DNA of 64,000 bases, from contig NZ_FCOG02000003.1 of the NCBI RefSeq assembly GCF_001544975.2, forward strand, positions 62,001 to 126,000, given 5' to 3'. Positions 35,329 to 44,270 of this stretch are shown one piece after another. A model generated the notes under the pieces. The model saw only the letters and a program-made list of their open reading frames with translations, ran no database searches and was not told where the DNA came from. A program made the position numbers and the translations under genes. Positions within the stretch are counted from its first letter, which is position 1, and each line of letters opens with the position of its first letter. This DNA comes from Caballeronia arationis. GTDB taxonomy: Bacteria; Pseudomonadota; Gammaproteobacteria; Burkholderiales; Burkholderiaceae.

Positions 35329-36198
35329 ATGTTTGTCGTAATCGGATGGGTGGTGGTCATCGGCTCGGTGATCGGAAGTTTTGTCGGCGTCGGCGGGCAT
35401 CTGGGCGCGCTCGTGCAGCCGTTCGAGTTGCTGTGCATTTTCGGCGCGGCGCTCGGCGCGTTCGTCGTGTCGAATCCGACCGCCACTCTGAAGAAGACGC
35501 TCAAGGCATTGCCGAGCATCTTTAAGAGCGGCGCTTATACGAAGGAGAAATATCTCGCGCTGATCGCGCTGCTCTACGAACTGCTTCAGAAAGCGCGCAA
35601 GGAAGGGATGATGGCGCTCGAAGCAGACGTCGACGCGCCCGAATCCAGCCCGCTCTTTCAGAAGTACGACGACGTGATGAAGGACCATCACCTGCTCGAC
35701 TTCATCGTCGACTATCTGCGCATGATGTCGAGCGGCAATGTGAACGCGCTCGAAATGCAGGACCTGATGGACGAAGAGCTCGAAACGCACCACACCGAAG
35801 CTTCGGTGGCCGCGAACGCGATTCAGAAGATGGCCGACGGCCTGCCCGCGTTCGGCATCGTTGCGGCGGTGATGGGCGTCGTGCACACGATGGGTTCGGT
35901 CGGTGCCGCGCCCGCCGTGCTCGGCGAGATGATCGCCGGCGCGCTCGTCGGCACCTTCCTCGGCATTCTGCTCGCGTACGGCTTCATCGGCCCGCTCGCG
36001 GACCTGCTCAACGCCAAGGGCCAGGCCGAAGCCAAGCCGTATCAGTGCGTCAAGTCCGTGCTGCTTGCCTCCATGAACGGCTATGCGCCGACGCTCGCCG
36101 TCGAGTTCGGCCGCAAGGTGCTCTTCACCGCCGACCGCCCGAGCTTCAAGGAACTCGACGACGCCGTGCGCGCCACCAAGATGCCGAAGTCGGCCTAA
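35329..36198 (+). CDS. motA: Flagellar motor stator protein MotA
   Basis: A 289-aa inner-membrane protein of standard MotA length. Helices 1-2 lie at the N-terminus (FVVIGWVVVIGSVIGSFVGVGG; LLCIFGAALGAFVV). A large cytoplasmic loop with charged KARKEGMMALE contacts the rotor. Helices 3-4 carry the conserved prolines (DGLPAFGIVAAVMGVVHTM; ILLAYGFIGPLAD). It forms the proton channel with MotB. Site GCGGAGA before the ATG at 35329; 24 bp separates it from motB. A sigma-28 promoter places it in the late flagellar class. Confidence 0.95.
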   Translation: MFVVIGWVVVIGSVIGSFVGVGGHLGALVQPFELLCIFGAALGAFVVSNPTATLKKTLKALPSIFKSGAYTKEKYLALIALLYELLQKARKEGMMALEADVDAPESSPLFQKYDDVMKDHHLLDFIVDYLRMMSSGNVNALEMQDLMDEELETHHTEASVAANAIQKMADGLPAFGIVAAVMGVVHTMGSVGAAPAVLGEMIAGALVGTFLGILLAYGFIGPLADLLNAKGQAEAKPYQCVKSVLLASMNGYAPTLAVEFGRKVLFTADRPSFKELDDAVRATKMPKSA

Positions 36199-36222
36199 TT
36201 TTCGCAGCGAACGAACGAGATC

Positions 36223-37188
36223 ATGGCTGAGAAACCTTCACGCGACCCGCTGCAATCCGTGCTCGCGCCGACCGTCGTCGTGCGCCGCAAGAAGAAGGGC
36301 GGCCACGGCGGCCATCATGGCGGCGCATGGAAGATCGCCTACGCCGACTTCGTCACGGCGATGATGGCGTTCTTCCTGTTGATGTGGCTGCTCGGCTCGA
36401 CGTCGAAATACGACAAGCAGGGCATCGAGGAGTACTTCAACACGCCGCTTGCCGCCGTGTTCGGCGGCAAGGACGGCAGCGGCGCCGCGCATACGAGCGT
36501 GATCGAAGGCGGCGGGCGCGACCTGTCGAGCTCGCGTCCGGGCGAAGCCAACAAGAGCCAGACGCAGCCGGTGCCGCAGTCGATCGCGCGCGCTGCCGTC
36601 GCCGCCGACGACTCGCAGCGCCTGCAGCAACTGAAGCAGAAGCTCACCGCGCTCATCGAGAACACGCCGGCGCTGCGGGCGTTCAAGGACCAGATCCGCA
36701 TCGCGATCACGAGCGAAGGCCTGCGCATCGAGATCGTCGATTCGCTGAAGCGGCCGATGTTCGCCTCCGGCAGCTCGCGCCTCGAAGGCTACGTGACGAC
36801 GATTCTGTCGCAGATCGGCGCATCGCTGAACGACGTCGACAACCGCGTGTCGATCGCCGGCCACACCGATGCCGTGCCCTACTCCGGCGGCCAGGCCGGC
36901 TATTCGAACTGGGAACTGTCGGGCGAGCGCGCGAACGCCGCGCGCCGCGCGCTGGTCGCGGGCGGCATGAGCGAACGCAAGGTGCTGCAGGTGCGCGGCC
37001 TCGCCGACGTGCTGCCGCTCAACAAGGACGTCGCCGACGAGCCGACCAACCGGCGCATCAGCATCCTCGTGCTCAACAAGGCGGCGGAACAGGCATTCTT
37101 CAGGGATGGCGGCCGTACGACCGTCGATGAGACGAAGGCGGGGACCGGCGGCGTGATGCCAGTGGCGGCGGTAGGCAAGTCGTCCTGA
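36223..37188 (+). CDS. motB: Flagellar motor stator protein MotB
   Basis: A 321-aa protein with a short basic cytoplasmic start and a single membrane helix YADFVTAMMAFFLLMWLLG carrying the proton-binding Asp42. A plug/linker and a C-terminal OmpA-like peptidoglycan-binding domain follow (about 170-290; AGHTDAVPYSG, NWELSGERANAARRAL, NRRISILVLNK). It anchors the stator to the cell wall. The chemotaxis genes that usually follow motAB are absent; unrelated genes come next. Confidence 0.95.
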   Translation: MAEKPSRDPLQSVLAPTVVVRRKKKGGHGGHHGGAWKIAYADFVTAMMAFFLLMWLLGSTSKYDKQGIEEYFNTPLAAVFGGKDGSGAAHTSVIEGGGRDLSSSRPGEANKSQTQPVPQSIARAAVAADDSQRLQQLKQKLTALIENTPALRAFKDQIRIAITSEGLRIEIVDSLKRPMFASGSSRLEGYVTTILSQIGASLNDVDNRVSIAGHTDAVPYSGGQAGYSNWELSGERANAARRALVAGGMSERKVLQVRGLADVLPLNKDVADEPTNRRISILVLNKAAEQAFFRDGGRTTVDETKAGTGGVMPVAAVGKSS

Positions 37189-37225
37189 GCATGGAAGTCT
37201 GCCCCGCCGCGTGCCGGGCCTTGCG

Positions 37226-37513
37226 TCATGCTTCCGGATTGTCGATATCCCCCGCGACGATCCGGCTCCCGAACGACGCCGCCGCCGTGCGCGCTTCCTG
37301 GCGAGTAGGAAACGGACCGATGACCGGCGCGCCCGTGAACGGAAACAGCAGCCGGCCGTCGGTCTTGCGCACCACCTTCAGCGTGCCGATGTACAGTCCC
37401 GCCGCGTTGACCTGGTACGACGCGTAGATTTCGAAATCCTGCTCCGTCGGCGGTCCCACCTGCGGCCCCGCCTTGCGCATCGCCTTCGAATAGGCCAGTT
37501 TCGGTTTTCTCAC
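37226..37513 (-). CDS. Small protein of unknown function, 95 aa (possibly DUF6723)
   Basis: GTG start at 37513 with an ideal GGAGG six bases upstream. Blocks: FEIYASYQVNAAGLYIGTLKVVRKTDGRLLFPF and IGPFPTRQEARTAAASFGSRIVAGDI. The pattern recalls a small Burkholderiaceae family I believe is DUF6723, stated with caution. Soluble, basic N-terminus, no known function. Convergent with motB. Confidence 0.72.
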   Translation of the reverse strand: MRKPKLAYSKAMRKAGPQVGPPTEQDFEIYASYQVNAAGLYIGTLKVVRKTDGRLLFPFTGAPVIGPFPTRQEARTAAASFGSRIVAGDIDNPEA

Positions 37514-37892
37514 TGCGTGCCTCCTCGTTTCACACAGTCACCTGCCAGATGCCCGCCTCGGACGGGCGCCCTGCATTTTCTGCCAGCGTCGCGCGCGCTT
37601 TTACACGCGGCGGCCAGACGAAGTGCAATGGACTGGACATTCTTAGCAAGACTACATAGTAGCGACGGGCGTCAGCGCATCGACTTTGCGACGCCTAAAG
37701 GCCGCGTTTCGTACAGGCACATGCCCGCGGCGCAAGGCGCAGCGGCGCTGGGGTGCATGCATGTGTACGTGCTTGCGACGCCCGATGCGTGCTGATGCCC
37801 GGCCTGCTGGCTAAGCAATACGCATGCGCCGTTCCCTCTCGGGAACGGACCTGCAAGGAAGATGGGAAACGGGACGGAAGCCGCCCCTTGAA
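37514..37892. other. Intergenic stretch with a small hairpin
   Basis: 379 bp without a supported gene. CCGTTCCC/GGGAACGG forms a hairpin near 37830-37850, 40-60 bp beyond the stop of the leftward hybrid kinase; it lacks a T-tract in that direction. Confidence 0.4.
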
Positions 37893-40112
37893 TTACTGCG
37901 CGACGCCGGGCGCGAGTCGCTCGCGCAGGTCGTCCATATCGAACGGCTTGGCCAGAATCGGTACGCCGAGGTGCTTTGCGCGTTCGAGTTCGTCGGCGTA
38001 ACCGGTCATCAGTACCACTTTCTGCGAAGGCAGCCGCGTGATGATCTGCTCCGCGAGGTCGATGCCGTTCATGCGCCCGGGCATCTGGACGTCCGACAGC
38101 ACGAGATCGAATCCGTAGCCCTGGCCGAGCAGGTCGAACGCGGCATCGGCGTTTTCCTCGTGATGCACCGCGCAGCCGAACACTTCCAGCACGGCCATGA
38201 TGCCCGCCGCGACGTCCACGTTGTCCTCGACCAGCAGCACGGATATCCCGCGCAACTCCTGCCCGCGCTCCTCGGCGGGCGCAGTCACGAGTTGCTCGTC
38301 CGCGACAGACAGCGGCGGCTCCTCGACATGCGGCGCATGATGGTGCGGCAGATAGAGCCGCACCGTCGTGCCCGCGCCCGGCACGCTCGTGATGCGCGCG
38401 GAGCCGCCCGCCTGCTCACACGCGGCGAGCACCTGCACGAGCCCGAGACCCGTGCCCGCGCCGCGCACCTTGGTCGTGAAAAGCGGCTCGAACGCGCGCT
38501 GGCGCACGTCATCGCTCATACCTTCGCCGTTGTCCGAGATCGAGATAAGCACGTATTCGCCGTTCGGCAGTTCGGTTTCCCCCGCTTTCACGCGCACGTT
38601 CTGGCAGCGGATCACAATGCGTCCGCCGCGCGGCATCGCCTCGCTCGCATTGACGACGATGTTCACGAGCGCGAGTTCGAGTTCGACCGGATCGGCCATC
38701 ACGGTCCACAGATCCGGCGACAGTTCGATCGACACCAGGATATTCGGCCGCACCGAAGTCTTCACCAGTTCGGCGATGCCCTGCAGCCAGACGGCCGGAT
38801 CGATGAGTTCCTGCTTGAGCGGCTGCTTTCTCGCGACGCTCATGAGCCGCCGCGCGAGCGATTCCGCGCCTGCGGTCGCGCGTTCGACGGCCAGCACTTC
38901 GCTTTCGACGTCGTTGAAATTCTTGCGCCGCGCCAGTTCCATGTTCGACGACACGACCATCAGCAGGTTGTTGAAGTCGTGCGCGACGTTCGCGACGAGA
39001 TTGCCGAGCGCGCCCATGCGGCGCAACTGGCGGCTCGACGCCTCGATGGAAAGCCGGATCGCCACTTCGGCCCGCCAGCGTTCCCACGCGGCCTGCTCGG
39101 CGTTCAGGCGGCGGATCGAGAACACGACGAGCAGCCACACGACCACGCACGGCACGAGTGCGATCGCGCCGACCAGGAGGCAATTGCGCCACCAGTTCTG
39201 GAAGATCGAATCGGTCGCGTAGCCCGCCGCGACGTAGAGCGGATAGTCGGCGACACGCCGGTAGGCGAGCAGCTTCTCGACGCTGTCGACCGTCGAGGTC
39301 ATGCGCATCCGGCCGTAGAGTTCGTTGTTGCGAAACGCGTTGGTAAACGGCGTGTTGCTCGCCGGCTGCGCACCCGCCGGCTCGGGCGGAAAGCGCACCA
39401 TGATGCCGCCGTCGCGCCGGTACAGGCCGATGGTCAGAGCGGGGTCGCCGGCGGCGAGTTCACGATAGTAGTCGCTGAAATATTCGCGCTTGAGCGCGAT
39501 CGACACCACGCCGAGAAACTGTCCGCCGTGCGATACGCGGCCCATCGTCGAGGTGAAGACGTCCGCCTGCGCGACCTTGCCGCGCAGCGGCAGCGAGAAA
39601 TACGTGACGGGCGCCATCGCACGGGCCGAGCGGAAATCGTCGCGTTCCGCGATCGACACGCGCGGCACCGGGTAATAGCGGCTGTTCGCAAGCAGATCGC
39701 CGTTCACGCCGAACACGGAGATCGCCGCGACCTGCGGAAAGCCCCCGCCGATGTCGTCGAGCGTGTGATGCAGCGCCGATTCGCGGGCCGAGACGCTGGC
39801 GTCGTCGCTTTCGCCCAGCATGTCGACGATGCGCGTCTGGAGCTGCTGGTTCAGGTCCATGACCTTGACGGCGTGTTCGTTCGCGACCCGCACCACGCGC
39901 TCCACCAGTTCGTCGGCATTGGCTAGGCGCCGCTGGTAGTCGTAATAACCGTAAGCCGTGAGACACGCGAGCGGGATCAGGATCGACCCGATCAGCACGA
40001 TCAAGAGCACGCGGCGCGTCTCGGCAAAATTGCGCGAAGGCAGCGGCAGGTCGAAGGTCGCAGTCTCTGTGGGGTTCAAGCGTCGGGCCTCGGAATGTCG
40101 AGTCGATATCAT
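37893..40112 (-). CDS. Hybrid histidine kinase with extracytoplasmic dCache-like sensor
   Basis: A 739-aa protein. Transmembrane helix 1 (VLLIVLIGSILIPLACLTAYG) is followed by a periplasmic sensor of about 240 residues with Cache features (SVFGVNGDLLANSRYYPV, YFSLPLRGKVAQADVFTSTMGRVSHGGQFLGVVSIAL). Helix 2 (CLLVGAIALVPCVVVWLLVVF) precedes HisKA with VAHDFNNLLMVV, HATPase_c with NIVVNASEAMPRGG, GEGMSDD and GTGLGLVQVL, and a C-terminal receiver with VLLVEDN, LSDVQMPG and AKPFD. Cache sensors bind small carboxylates or amino acids. Start ATG 40112 chosen; no regulator gene adjacent. Confidence 0.9.
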   Translation of the reverse strand: MISTRHSEARRLNPTETATFDLPLPSRNFAETRRVLLIVLIGSILIPLACLTAYGYYDYQRRLANADELVERVVRVANEHAVKVMDLNQQLQTRIVDMLGESDDASVSARESALHHTLDDIGGGFPQVAAISVFGVNGDLLANSRYYPVPRVSIAERDDFRSARAMAPVTYFSLPLRGKVAQADVFTSTMGRVSHGGQFLGVVSIALKREYFSDYYRELAAGDPALTIGLYRRDGGIMVRFPPEPAGAQPASNTPFTNAFRNNELYGRMRMTSTVDSVEKLLAYRRVADYPLYVAAGYATDSIFQNWWRNCLLVGAIALVPCVVVWLLVVFSIRRLNAEQAAWERWRAEVAIRLSIEASSRQLRRMGALGNLVANVAHDFNNLLMVVSSNMELARRKNFNDVESEVLAVERATAGAESLARRLMSVARKQPLKQELIDPAVWLQGIAELVKTSVRPNILVSIELSPDLWTVMADPVELELALVNIVVNASEAMPRGGRIVIRCQNVRVKAGETELPNGEYVLISISDNGEGMSDDVRQRAFEPLFTTKVRGAGTGLGLVQVLAACEQAGGSARITSVPGAGTTVRLYLPHHHAPHVEEPPLSVADEQLVTAPAEERGQELRGISVLLVEDNVDVAAGIMAVLEVFGCAVHHEENADAAFDLLGQGYGFDLVLSDVQMPGRMNGIDLAEQIITRLPSQKVVLMTGYADELERAKHLGVPILAKPFDMDDLRERLAPGVAQ

Positions 40113-40304
40113 ACCGGCGCGCGGGCCTCGGCATGGAGCTTGCCGGATGGCTACGCTCATGCAGTGTTAGGCACTGCGTCAATCGACGTCGGCACACCGG
40201 CCCGGGCTCAGCCGCCCGTCATGGTGCGATGCAATGCAATAGGCCGAAGAAGGCCGTGGATGAGCCGTGGATGCACGCATCCGCGGACTCGGGCAGGGAG
40301 CGTG

Positions 40305-40583
40305 TCATTGCCCCTTGGCGTCGCTGCTGGCGTTGGCGCCGGGGAAATTGGTGGTGTCGGTCGCCGCCTTTCCTGGCGTCTTGTGCGTCTTTTTGCTCGG
40401 GCCGCTCATCGCTCCCGATGCCGGATCGCCGCCCGCGGTCGGTCCGGCCGTCGCCGCACCGTGCGCATTGCCGCCGCCCGTGCCGCCCTGTCCGCCGGCG
40501 CTGCCGCCGCCGTTCTGCGCCATTGCGACCCCGCACGTCAGCGCGAGCAGCGTCGATACGACCAGTTTCTTGCCATGTTTCAT
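40305..40583 (-). CDS. Small glycine-rich secreted protein (second copy type)
   Basis: A 92-aa protein with site AGGAAA and a signal peptide MKHGKKLVVSTLLALTCGVAMAQ. Gly/Ala/Thr-rich mature part (NGGGSAGGQGGTGGGNAHG), a basic SKKTHKTPGK and a polar tail follow. It shares plan and short words with the protein at 15239-15541. Upstream neighbour on the same strand is the ammonium transporter (75 bp). Function unknown; probably disordered periplasmic or secreted. Confidence 0.75.
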   Translation of the reverse strand: MKHGKKLVVSTLLALTCGVAMAQNGGGSAGGQGGTGGGNAHGAATAGPTAGGDPASGAMSGPSKKTHKTPGKAATDTTNFPGANASSDAKGQ

Positions 40584-40658
40584 GTTTCCTCCGGTTGTCC
40601 GAGCGGACGGCGTCGAGAGCCGCCGCTTCGTCAACCGTTTCAGCAAGCGATGTGCCGC

Positions 40659-41861
40659 TCAGCCCGCCATCTCGCGCTCGGGCGTGGACGAGATCCGATG
40701 GACGGACAGATCGGCGCCGTTGAACTCGTCTTCGCGATCGAGGCGCAGGCCAACGGTATATTTGATCGCGCCATAGACGGCCGCGCCACCCGCAAGCGCG
40801 AGCGCAATCGCGCCGCCCGTGCCGATCAGTTGCGACCACACCGACACCCCGCCCATGCCGCCGAGCGCCTTTTGGCCGAAGATGCCCGCCGCGATGCCGC
40901 CCCACGCGCCGCACAGGCCGTGCAGCGGCCAGACGCCGAGCACGTCGTCGATGCGCCAGCGGTTCTGCACGCAGGTGAACATCTGCACGAACAGCGCGCC
41001 GGCCACGCCGCCCACGATCAGCGCGCCGAGCGGATGCATGATGTCCGAGCCCGCGCACACCGCGACGAGTCCCGCGAGCGGCCCGTTGTAGGTGAAGCCC
41101 GGATCGTTGCGTCCGGCGACCCAGGCTGCAAGTGTGCCGCCGACCATTGCCATCAGCGAGTTGACCGCGACAAGGCCGCTGATTTTGTCGACGCTCTGCG
41201 CGCTCATCACGTTGAAGCCGAACCAGCCGACCGCCAGCACCCACGCGCCGAGCGCGAGAAACGGAATGCTCGACGGCGGATGCGCCGCGATCCGCCCGTC
41301 CTTGTGATAGCGGCCGTGGCGCGCGCCGAGCAGGAGCACGGCGGGCAGCGCGATCCAGCCGCCGAACGCATGCACGACGACCGATCCGGCGAAATCGTGG
41401 AACGGGGCATCGAAGGCGCTTCTGAGCCACGCCTGGATGCCGAAACGCTCGTTCCACGCGACGCCTTCCAGGAGCGGATAGATGAAGCCGACGATCACGA
41501 AGGTCGCGAACAGTTGCGGGTTGAACTTCGAGCGCTCGGCGATACCGCCCGAGACGATCGCCGGGATCGCGGCCGCGAAGGTCAGGAGGAAGAAGAAGCG
41601 TACGAGCGCGTAGCCGTTGTGCTCGGCGAGCACGTGGGCGCCATGCAGGAACTGCACGCCGTAGGCGATGTTGTAGCCGATGAAGAAGTACGCGAGCGTC
41701 GAGACCGCGAAGTCGACCAGGATCTTGACGAGCGCATTGACCTGGTTTTCCTTGCGCACCGTGCCGAGTTCGAGGAACGCGAAACCGGCGTGCATCGCAA
41801 AGACCATCGCCGCGCCCAGCAGCAGGAAAAGGGTGTTGGTTCCGGATTGAAGTGCCTGCAT
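40659..41861 (-). CDS. Ammonium transporter (Amt/MEP/Rh family)
   Basis: A 400-aa, 11-helix channel. Family blocks: LGTVRKENQVNALVKILVDFAV, GGIAERSKF and FHDFAGSVVVHAFGG, holding the substrate Asp and the first of the twin His; the second His is in VWPLHGLCGAWGG. Unlike E. coli AmtB there is no cleaved leader visible. No glnK lies beside it. The C-terminal tail (LRLDREDEFNGADLSVHRI) contains the regulatory motif normally contacted by PII. A sigma-54-like promoter lies upstream. Confidence 0.9.
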   Translation of the reverse strand: MQALQSGTNTLFLLLGAAMVFAMHAGFAFLELGTVRKENQVNALVKILVDFAVSTLAYFFIGYNIAYGVQFLHGAHVLAEHNGYALVRFFFLLTFAAAIPAIVSGGIAERSKFNPQLFATFVIVGFIYPLLEGVAWNERFGIQAWLRSAFDAPFHDFAGSVVVHAFGGWIALPAVLLLGARHGRYHKDGRIAAHPPSSIPFLALGAWVLAVGWFGFNVMSAQSVDKISGLVAVNSLMAMVGGTLAAWVAGRNDPGFTYNGPLAGLVAVCAGSDIMHPLGALIVGGVAGALFVQMFTCVQNRWRIDDVLGVWPLHGLCGAWGGIAAGIFGQKALGGMGGVSVWSQLIGTGGAIALALAGGAAVYGAIKYTVGLRLDREDEFNGADLSVHRISSTPEREMAG

Positions 41862-41903
41862 ATTCGACGGGCCAAAAAAAGCGGCTCTAATTGCAAGTTC
41901 CGG

Positions 41904-41919
41904 ACCAATGTTGGTGCCA
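41904..41919 (-). promoter_or_regulatory. Sigma-54-like promoter for the ammonium transporter
   Basis: Read leftward: TGGCACCAACATTGGT. The -24 element TGGCAC is perfect and spacing to TTG is right, but the -12 element ends GG rather than GC. It is about 43 bp before the ATG. Nitrogen-regulated sigma-54 control of amt genes is common, which supports it. Confidence 0.42.
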
Positions 41920-42306
41920 TACGCGCCGATCCGGTGCGGGACGGGGCTGCGAGCCGTTTCGGATGGTGCATCGCGCACCGTTGCGGATTCAACCGATGCA
42001 TGAATCCGGTGCTTGCGCCGAAACCTTCGTAAGCTTGCGCACCGATTTTGAGCAGCCATGCCCCGTGATGGCGAAACACCCTCGCGCGTCGGGCGAGTAT
42101 CCTTTCGATTCAATGACTTGCACATGGCTCGCGGGCGCCGCGCTTTGCTACCGTCGCGGGGCGCCACGGCGGAGCGACATGAAGCATCTCGCTGTCGCTG
42201 CCCGAAGCCCGCGTTGACTTCCACCACGCGCGGACTAAGGTTCCTATGGAACGCGTGCGCGCGTCGGGTGCGTTCGTGTCGCCGGGATCATCGATGGAAG
42301 CGCAGC
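41920..42306. other. Intergenic stretch between ammonium transporter and phosphoribosyltransferase
   Basis: About 387 bp, divergent genes on both sides. No supported gene; reading frames here are low-complexity. NtrC-type sites could lie here, but I see no clear paired palindrome. Confidence 0.35.
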
Positions 42307-42987
42307 ATGGAATCGGTCTATGAAAATCGCGCCGAGGCGGGCCGCGTGCTCGCCCGACTGCTCGCGGGCTACGCGCACCGCGACGACGTCCTCGTGCTCG
42401 GACTGCCGCGCGGCGGCGTGCCGGTCGCGTTCGAGGTGGCGCGCGCGCTCGACGCCGATCTCGACGTGCTCGTGGTGCGCAAGCTCGGCGTGCCGGTCCA
42501 GCCGGAACTCGCGATGGGCGCGATCGCGTCGGGCGGCGCGTTCTATCTGGACGACGACATCGTCCGCTATGCGGGCGTGAGTCCAGCCGAACTCGATGCC
42601 GTGATCGCAAGCGAGCGCATCGAACTGGCGCGGCGCGAACGCGCTTATCGGGGCAATCGCGGGCCGGTCGAAGTGGAAGGACGCATCGCGATCGTGGTCG
42701 ACGACGGCATGGCCACCGGCGCCACCATGAAAGCCGCGGCGATGGCCTTGCGCGACCGCAAGCCGGCGCGCATCGTCGCCGCGTTGCCGGTCGCGCCGGC
42801 GGATTCGGAGTCCCGTGTCGAAACGGTCGTCGACGAATTCGTCTGCGCGATGCGGCCGCGCAGCTATTTCGGCGTCGGGCAGTTCTATTTCGACTTCTCG
42901 CAGACGAGCGACGAGGAAGTGTTCGACCTGCTGCGCGAAGCGCGCCGCGACAGCGAAGCGCGGCGCCTGAAAAAACCCTCAGCGTGA
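42307..42987 (+). CDS. Phosphoribosyltransferase-domain protein
   Basis: A 226-aa PRTase-fold protein. The PRPP-loop is seen as VVDDGMATGATMKAAAMAL (about residues 135-155), with GLPRGGVPVAFEVARAL and VVRKLGVPVQPELAMGAIASGG earlier. This is the group often annotated as phosphoribosyltransferase or predicted erythromycin-esterase-linked protein; the substrate is unknown. ATG 42307 has only a weak ribosome site. Its last 9 bp overlap the convergent bluB. Confidence 0.84.
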   Translation: MESVYENRAEAGRVLARLLAGYAHRDDVLVLGLPRGGVPVAFEVARALDADLDVLVVRKLGVPVQPELAMGAIASGGAFYLDDDIVRYAGVSPAELDAVIASERIELARRERAYRGNRGPVEVEGRIAIVVDDGMATGATMKAAAMALRDRKPARIVAALPVAPADSESRVETVVDEFVCAMRPRSYFGVGQFYFDFSQTSDEEVFDLLREARRDSEARRLKKPSA

Positions 42988-43656
42988 ATCGCCGGCGAGC
43001 GGCGCGGGCCAGCGGTTCTCGTCGACGCACAGCGCGCCCGGCACCCGCTTCGCCCAGCCCTCCGACTGCAGCATCGGCTCGTCATAGAAGCGCTCGACGT
43101 GCCCGATGCACAGGATCGCGACCGGCTTGGCATCGGCGGGCATGTGGAGCAGTTGCCGCACCGCATCGACGTCGAAGAGCGACACCCAGCCGACACCCAG
43201 CCCTTCCGCGCGCGCCGCGAGCCACAGGTTCTGGATCGCGCACGCGACCGAGGCGAGATCCATCTCCGGCAGCGTGCGCCGCCCGAAGACATGCCGCTCG
43301 CGCTTTTCCATCAGGCCCGCCACCACCACTTCGCCGCAATCGAGAATGCCCTGCACCTTGAGGCGCATGAATTCATCGGCACGTTCGTTGAGCGCGTCGG
43401 CGGTCGCGCGGCGCTCCGCTTCGACGACTTCATGCAGCGCAACACGCAGCGCACGGTCGGTCACGCGCACGAAGCGCCACGGCTGCATGAAGCCGACGCT
43501 CGGCGCGTGATGCGCGGCCTGCAACAGCCGCGCGAGCTGGTCGGCGGGGACCGGTTGATCCGTGAAGTGGCGCATGTCGCGCCGCTCGCGGATCGCGCGA
43601 TAGACGGCGGCGATTTCGGCGTCGGAGTAGCGGTTGAACGAGTCGGGTTCGGTCAT
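42979..43656 (-). CDS. bluB: 5,6-dimethylbenzimidazole synthase
   Basis: A 225-aa flavin-destructase of the nitroreductase fold. Marks: RRDMRHFTDQPVPADQLARLLQAAHHAPSVGFMQPWRFV, GRRTLPEMDLASVACAIQNLWLAARAEGLGVGWVSLF and a conserved Asp in LPEMDLAS. It converts reduced FMN to the lower ligand of vitamin B12. No cobalamin operon or B12 riboswitch is seen nearby. It is divergent from the VOC gene and convergent with the PRTase. Confidence 0.9.
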   Translation of the reverse strand: MTEPDSFNRYSDAEIAAVYRAIRERRDMRHFTDQPVPADQLARLLQAAHHAPSVGFMQPWRFVRVTDRALRVALHEVVEAERRATADALNERADEFMRLKVQGILDCGEVVVAGLMEKRERHVFGRRTLPEMDLASVACAIQNLWLAARAEGLGVGWVSLFDVDAVRQLLHMPADAKPVAILCIGHVERFYDEPMLQSEGWAKRVPGALCVDENRWPAPLAGDSR

Positions 43657-43826
43657 CGGGTTTTCTTGCCGTGCTGTGGATGCTCGCTGACTGGCGATGT
43701 CCGCGAGGAAGAATGGATCGGCGCATCCGCATTCTTACCGATGCGACGCAAGCGTAGTAGCCGATTGTTACCCGAATTTGCGCCAACGTCGCATACTGAT
43801 CCGACGCCACTCAACGGGGGCTTTCG

Positions 43827-44222
43827 ATGCCAAAACTCATTCACATGATGATCCGCGTCGCGCATCTCGAACGCTCGATCCGCTTCTATCAGGACGCTTT
43901 CGGCATGGCCGAGACACACCGGCTCGACTTCCCGAGCTTCACCCTCGTCTATCTGCGCGAGCCGGAGAGCGGCAGCGAAATCGAACTCACATTGAACAAG
44001 GGCACCGATACGCCCTATACGCACGGTAGCGGATACGGTCACGTGGCGTTCGCCGTCGACGGCATCGAGGCGTTCCGCGACCGGCTGATCGCGCTCGGCC
44101 TCGCGCCCGGCGATCTCAAGTCGCTCAGTCACGGCGACCAGCTCGTGGCACGCTTCTTCTTCATCACCGATCCGGATGGCTACAAGATCGAAGTGCTTTC
44201 ACGGGAGGGACATTACGTATGA
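43827..44222 (+). CDS. VOC-family protein, glyoxalase I-like
   Basis: A 131-aa protein with two beta-alpha-beta units: LIHMMIRVAHLERSIRFYQDAFGM, and YGHVAFAVDGIEAFRDRL, ending ITDPDGYKIEVLSR. His, Glu (SEIELTLNKG), His and Glu positions expected for metal binding are present. Lactoylglutathione lyase is likely but other VOC activities cannot be excluded. It stands upstream of the dehydrogenase group with 48 bp spacing. Confidence 0.84.
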   Translation: MPKLIHMMIRVAHLERSIRFYQDAFGMAETHRLDFPSFTLVYLREPESGSEIELTLNKGTDTPYTHGSGYGHVAFAVDGIEAFRDRLIALGLAPGDLKSLSHGDQLVARFFFITDPDGYKIEVLSREGHYV

Positions 44223-44270
44223 GGTAGCACAGCAGCACCCCGCAGTACACAAAATATAAGGAGACGCATC

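Noticed and set aside
37829-37850. Hairpin CCGTTCCC/GGGAACGG as a terminator
   Set aside because: No T-tract in the leftward direction in which the nearby kinase gene is read.
42979-43030. Possible B12 riboswitch near bluB
   Set aside because: The region before the bluB start (43657-43826) shows no B12-box-like or long structured leader.
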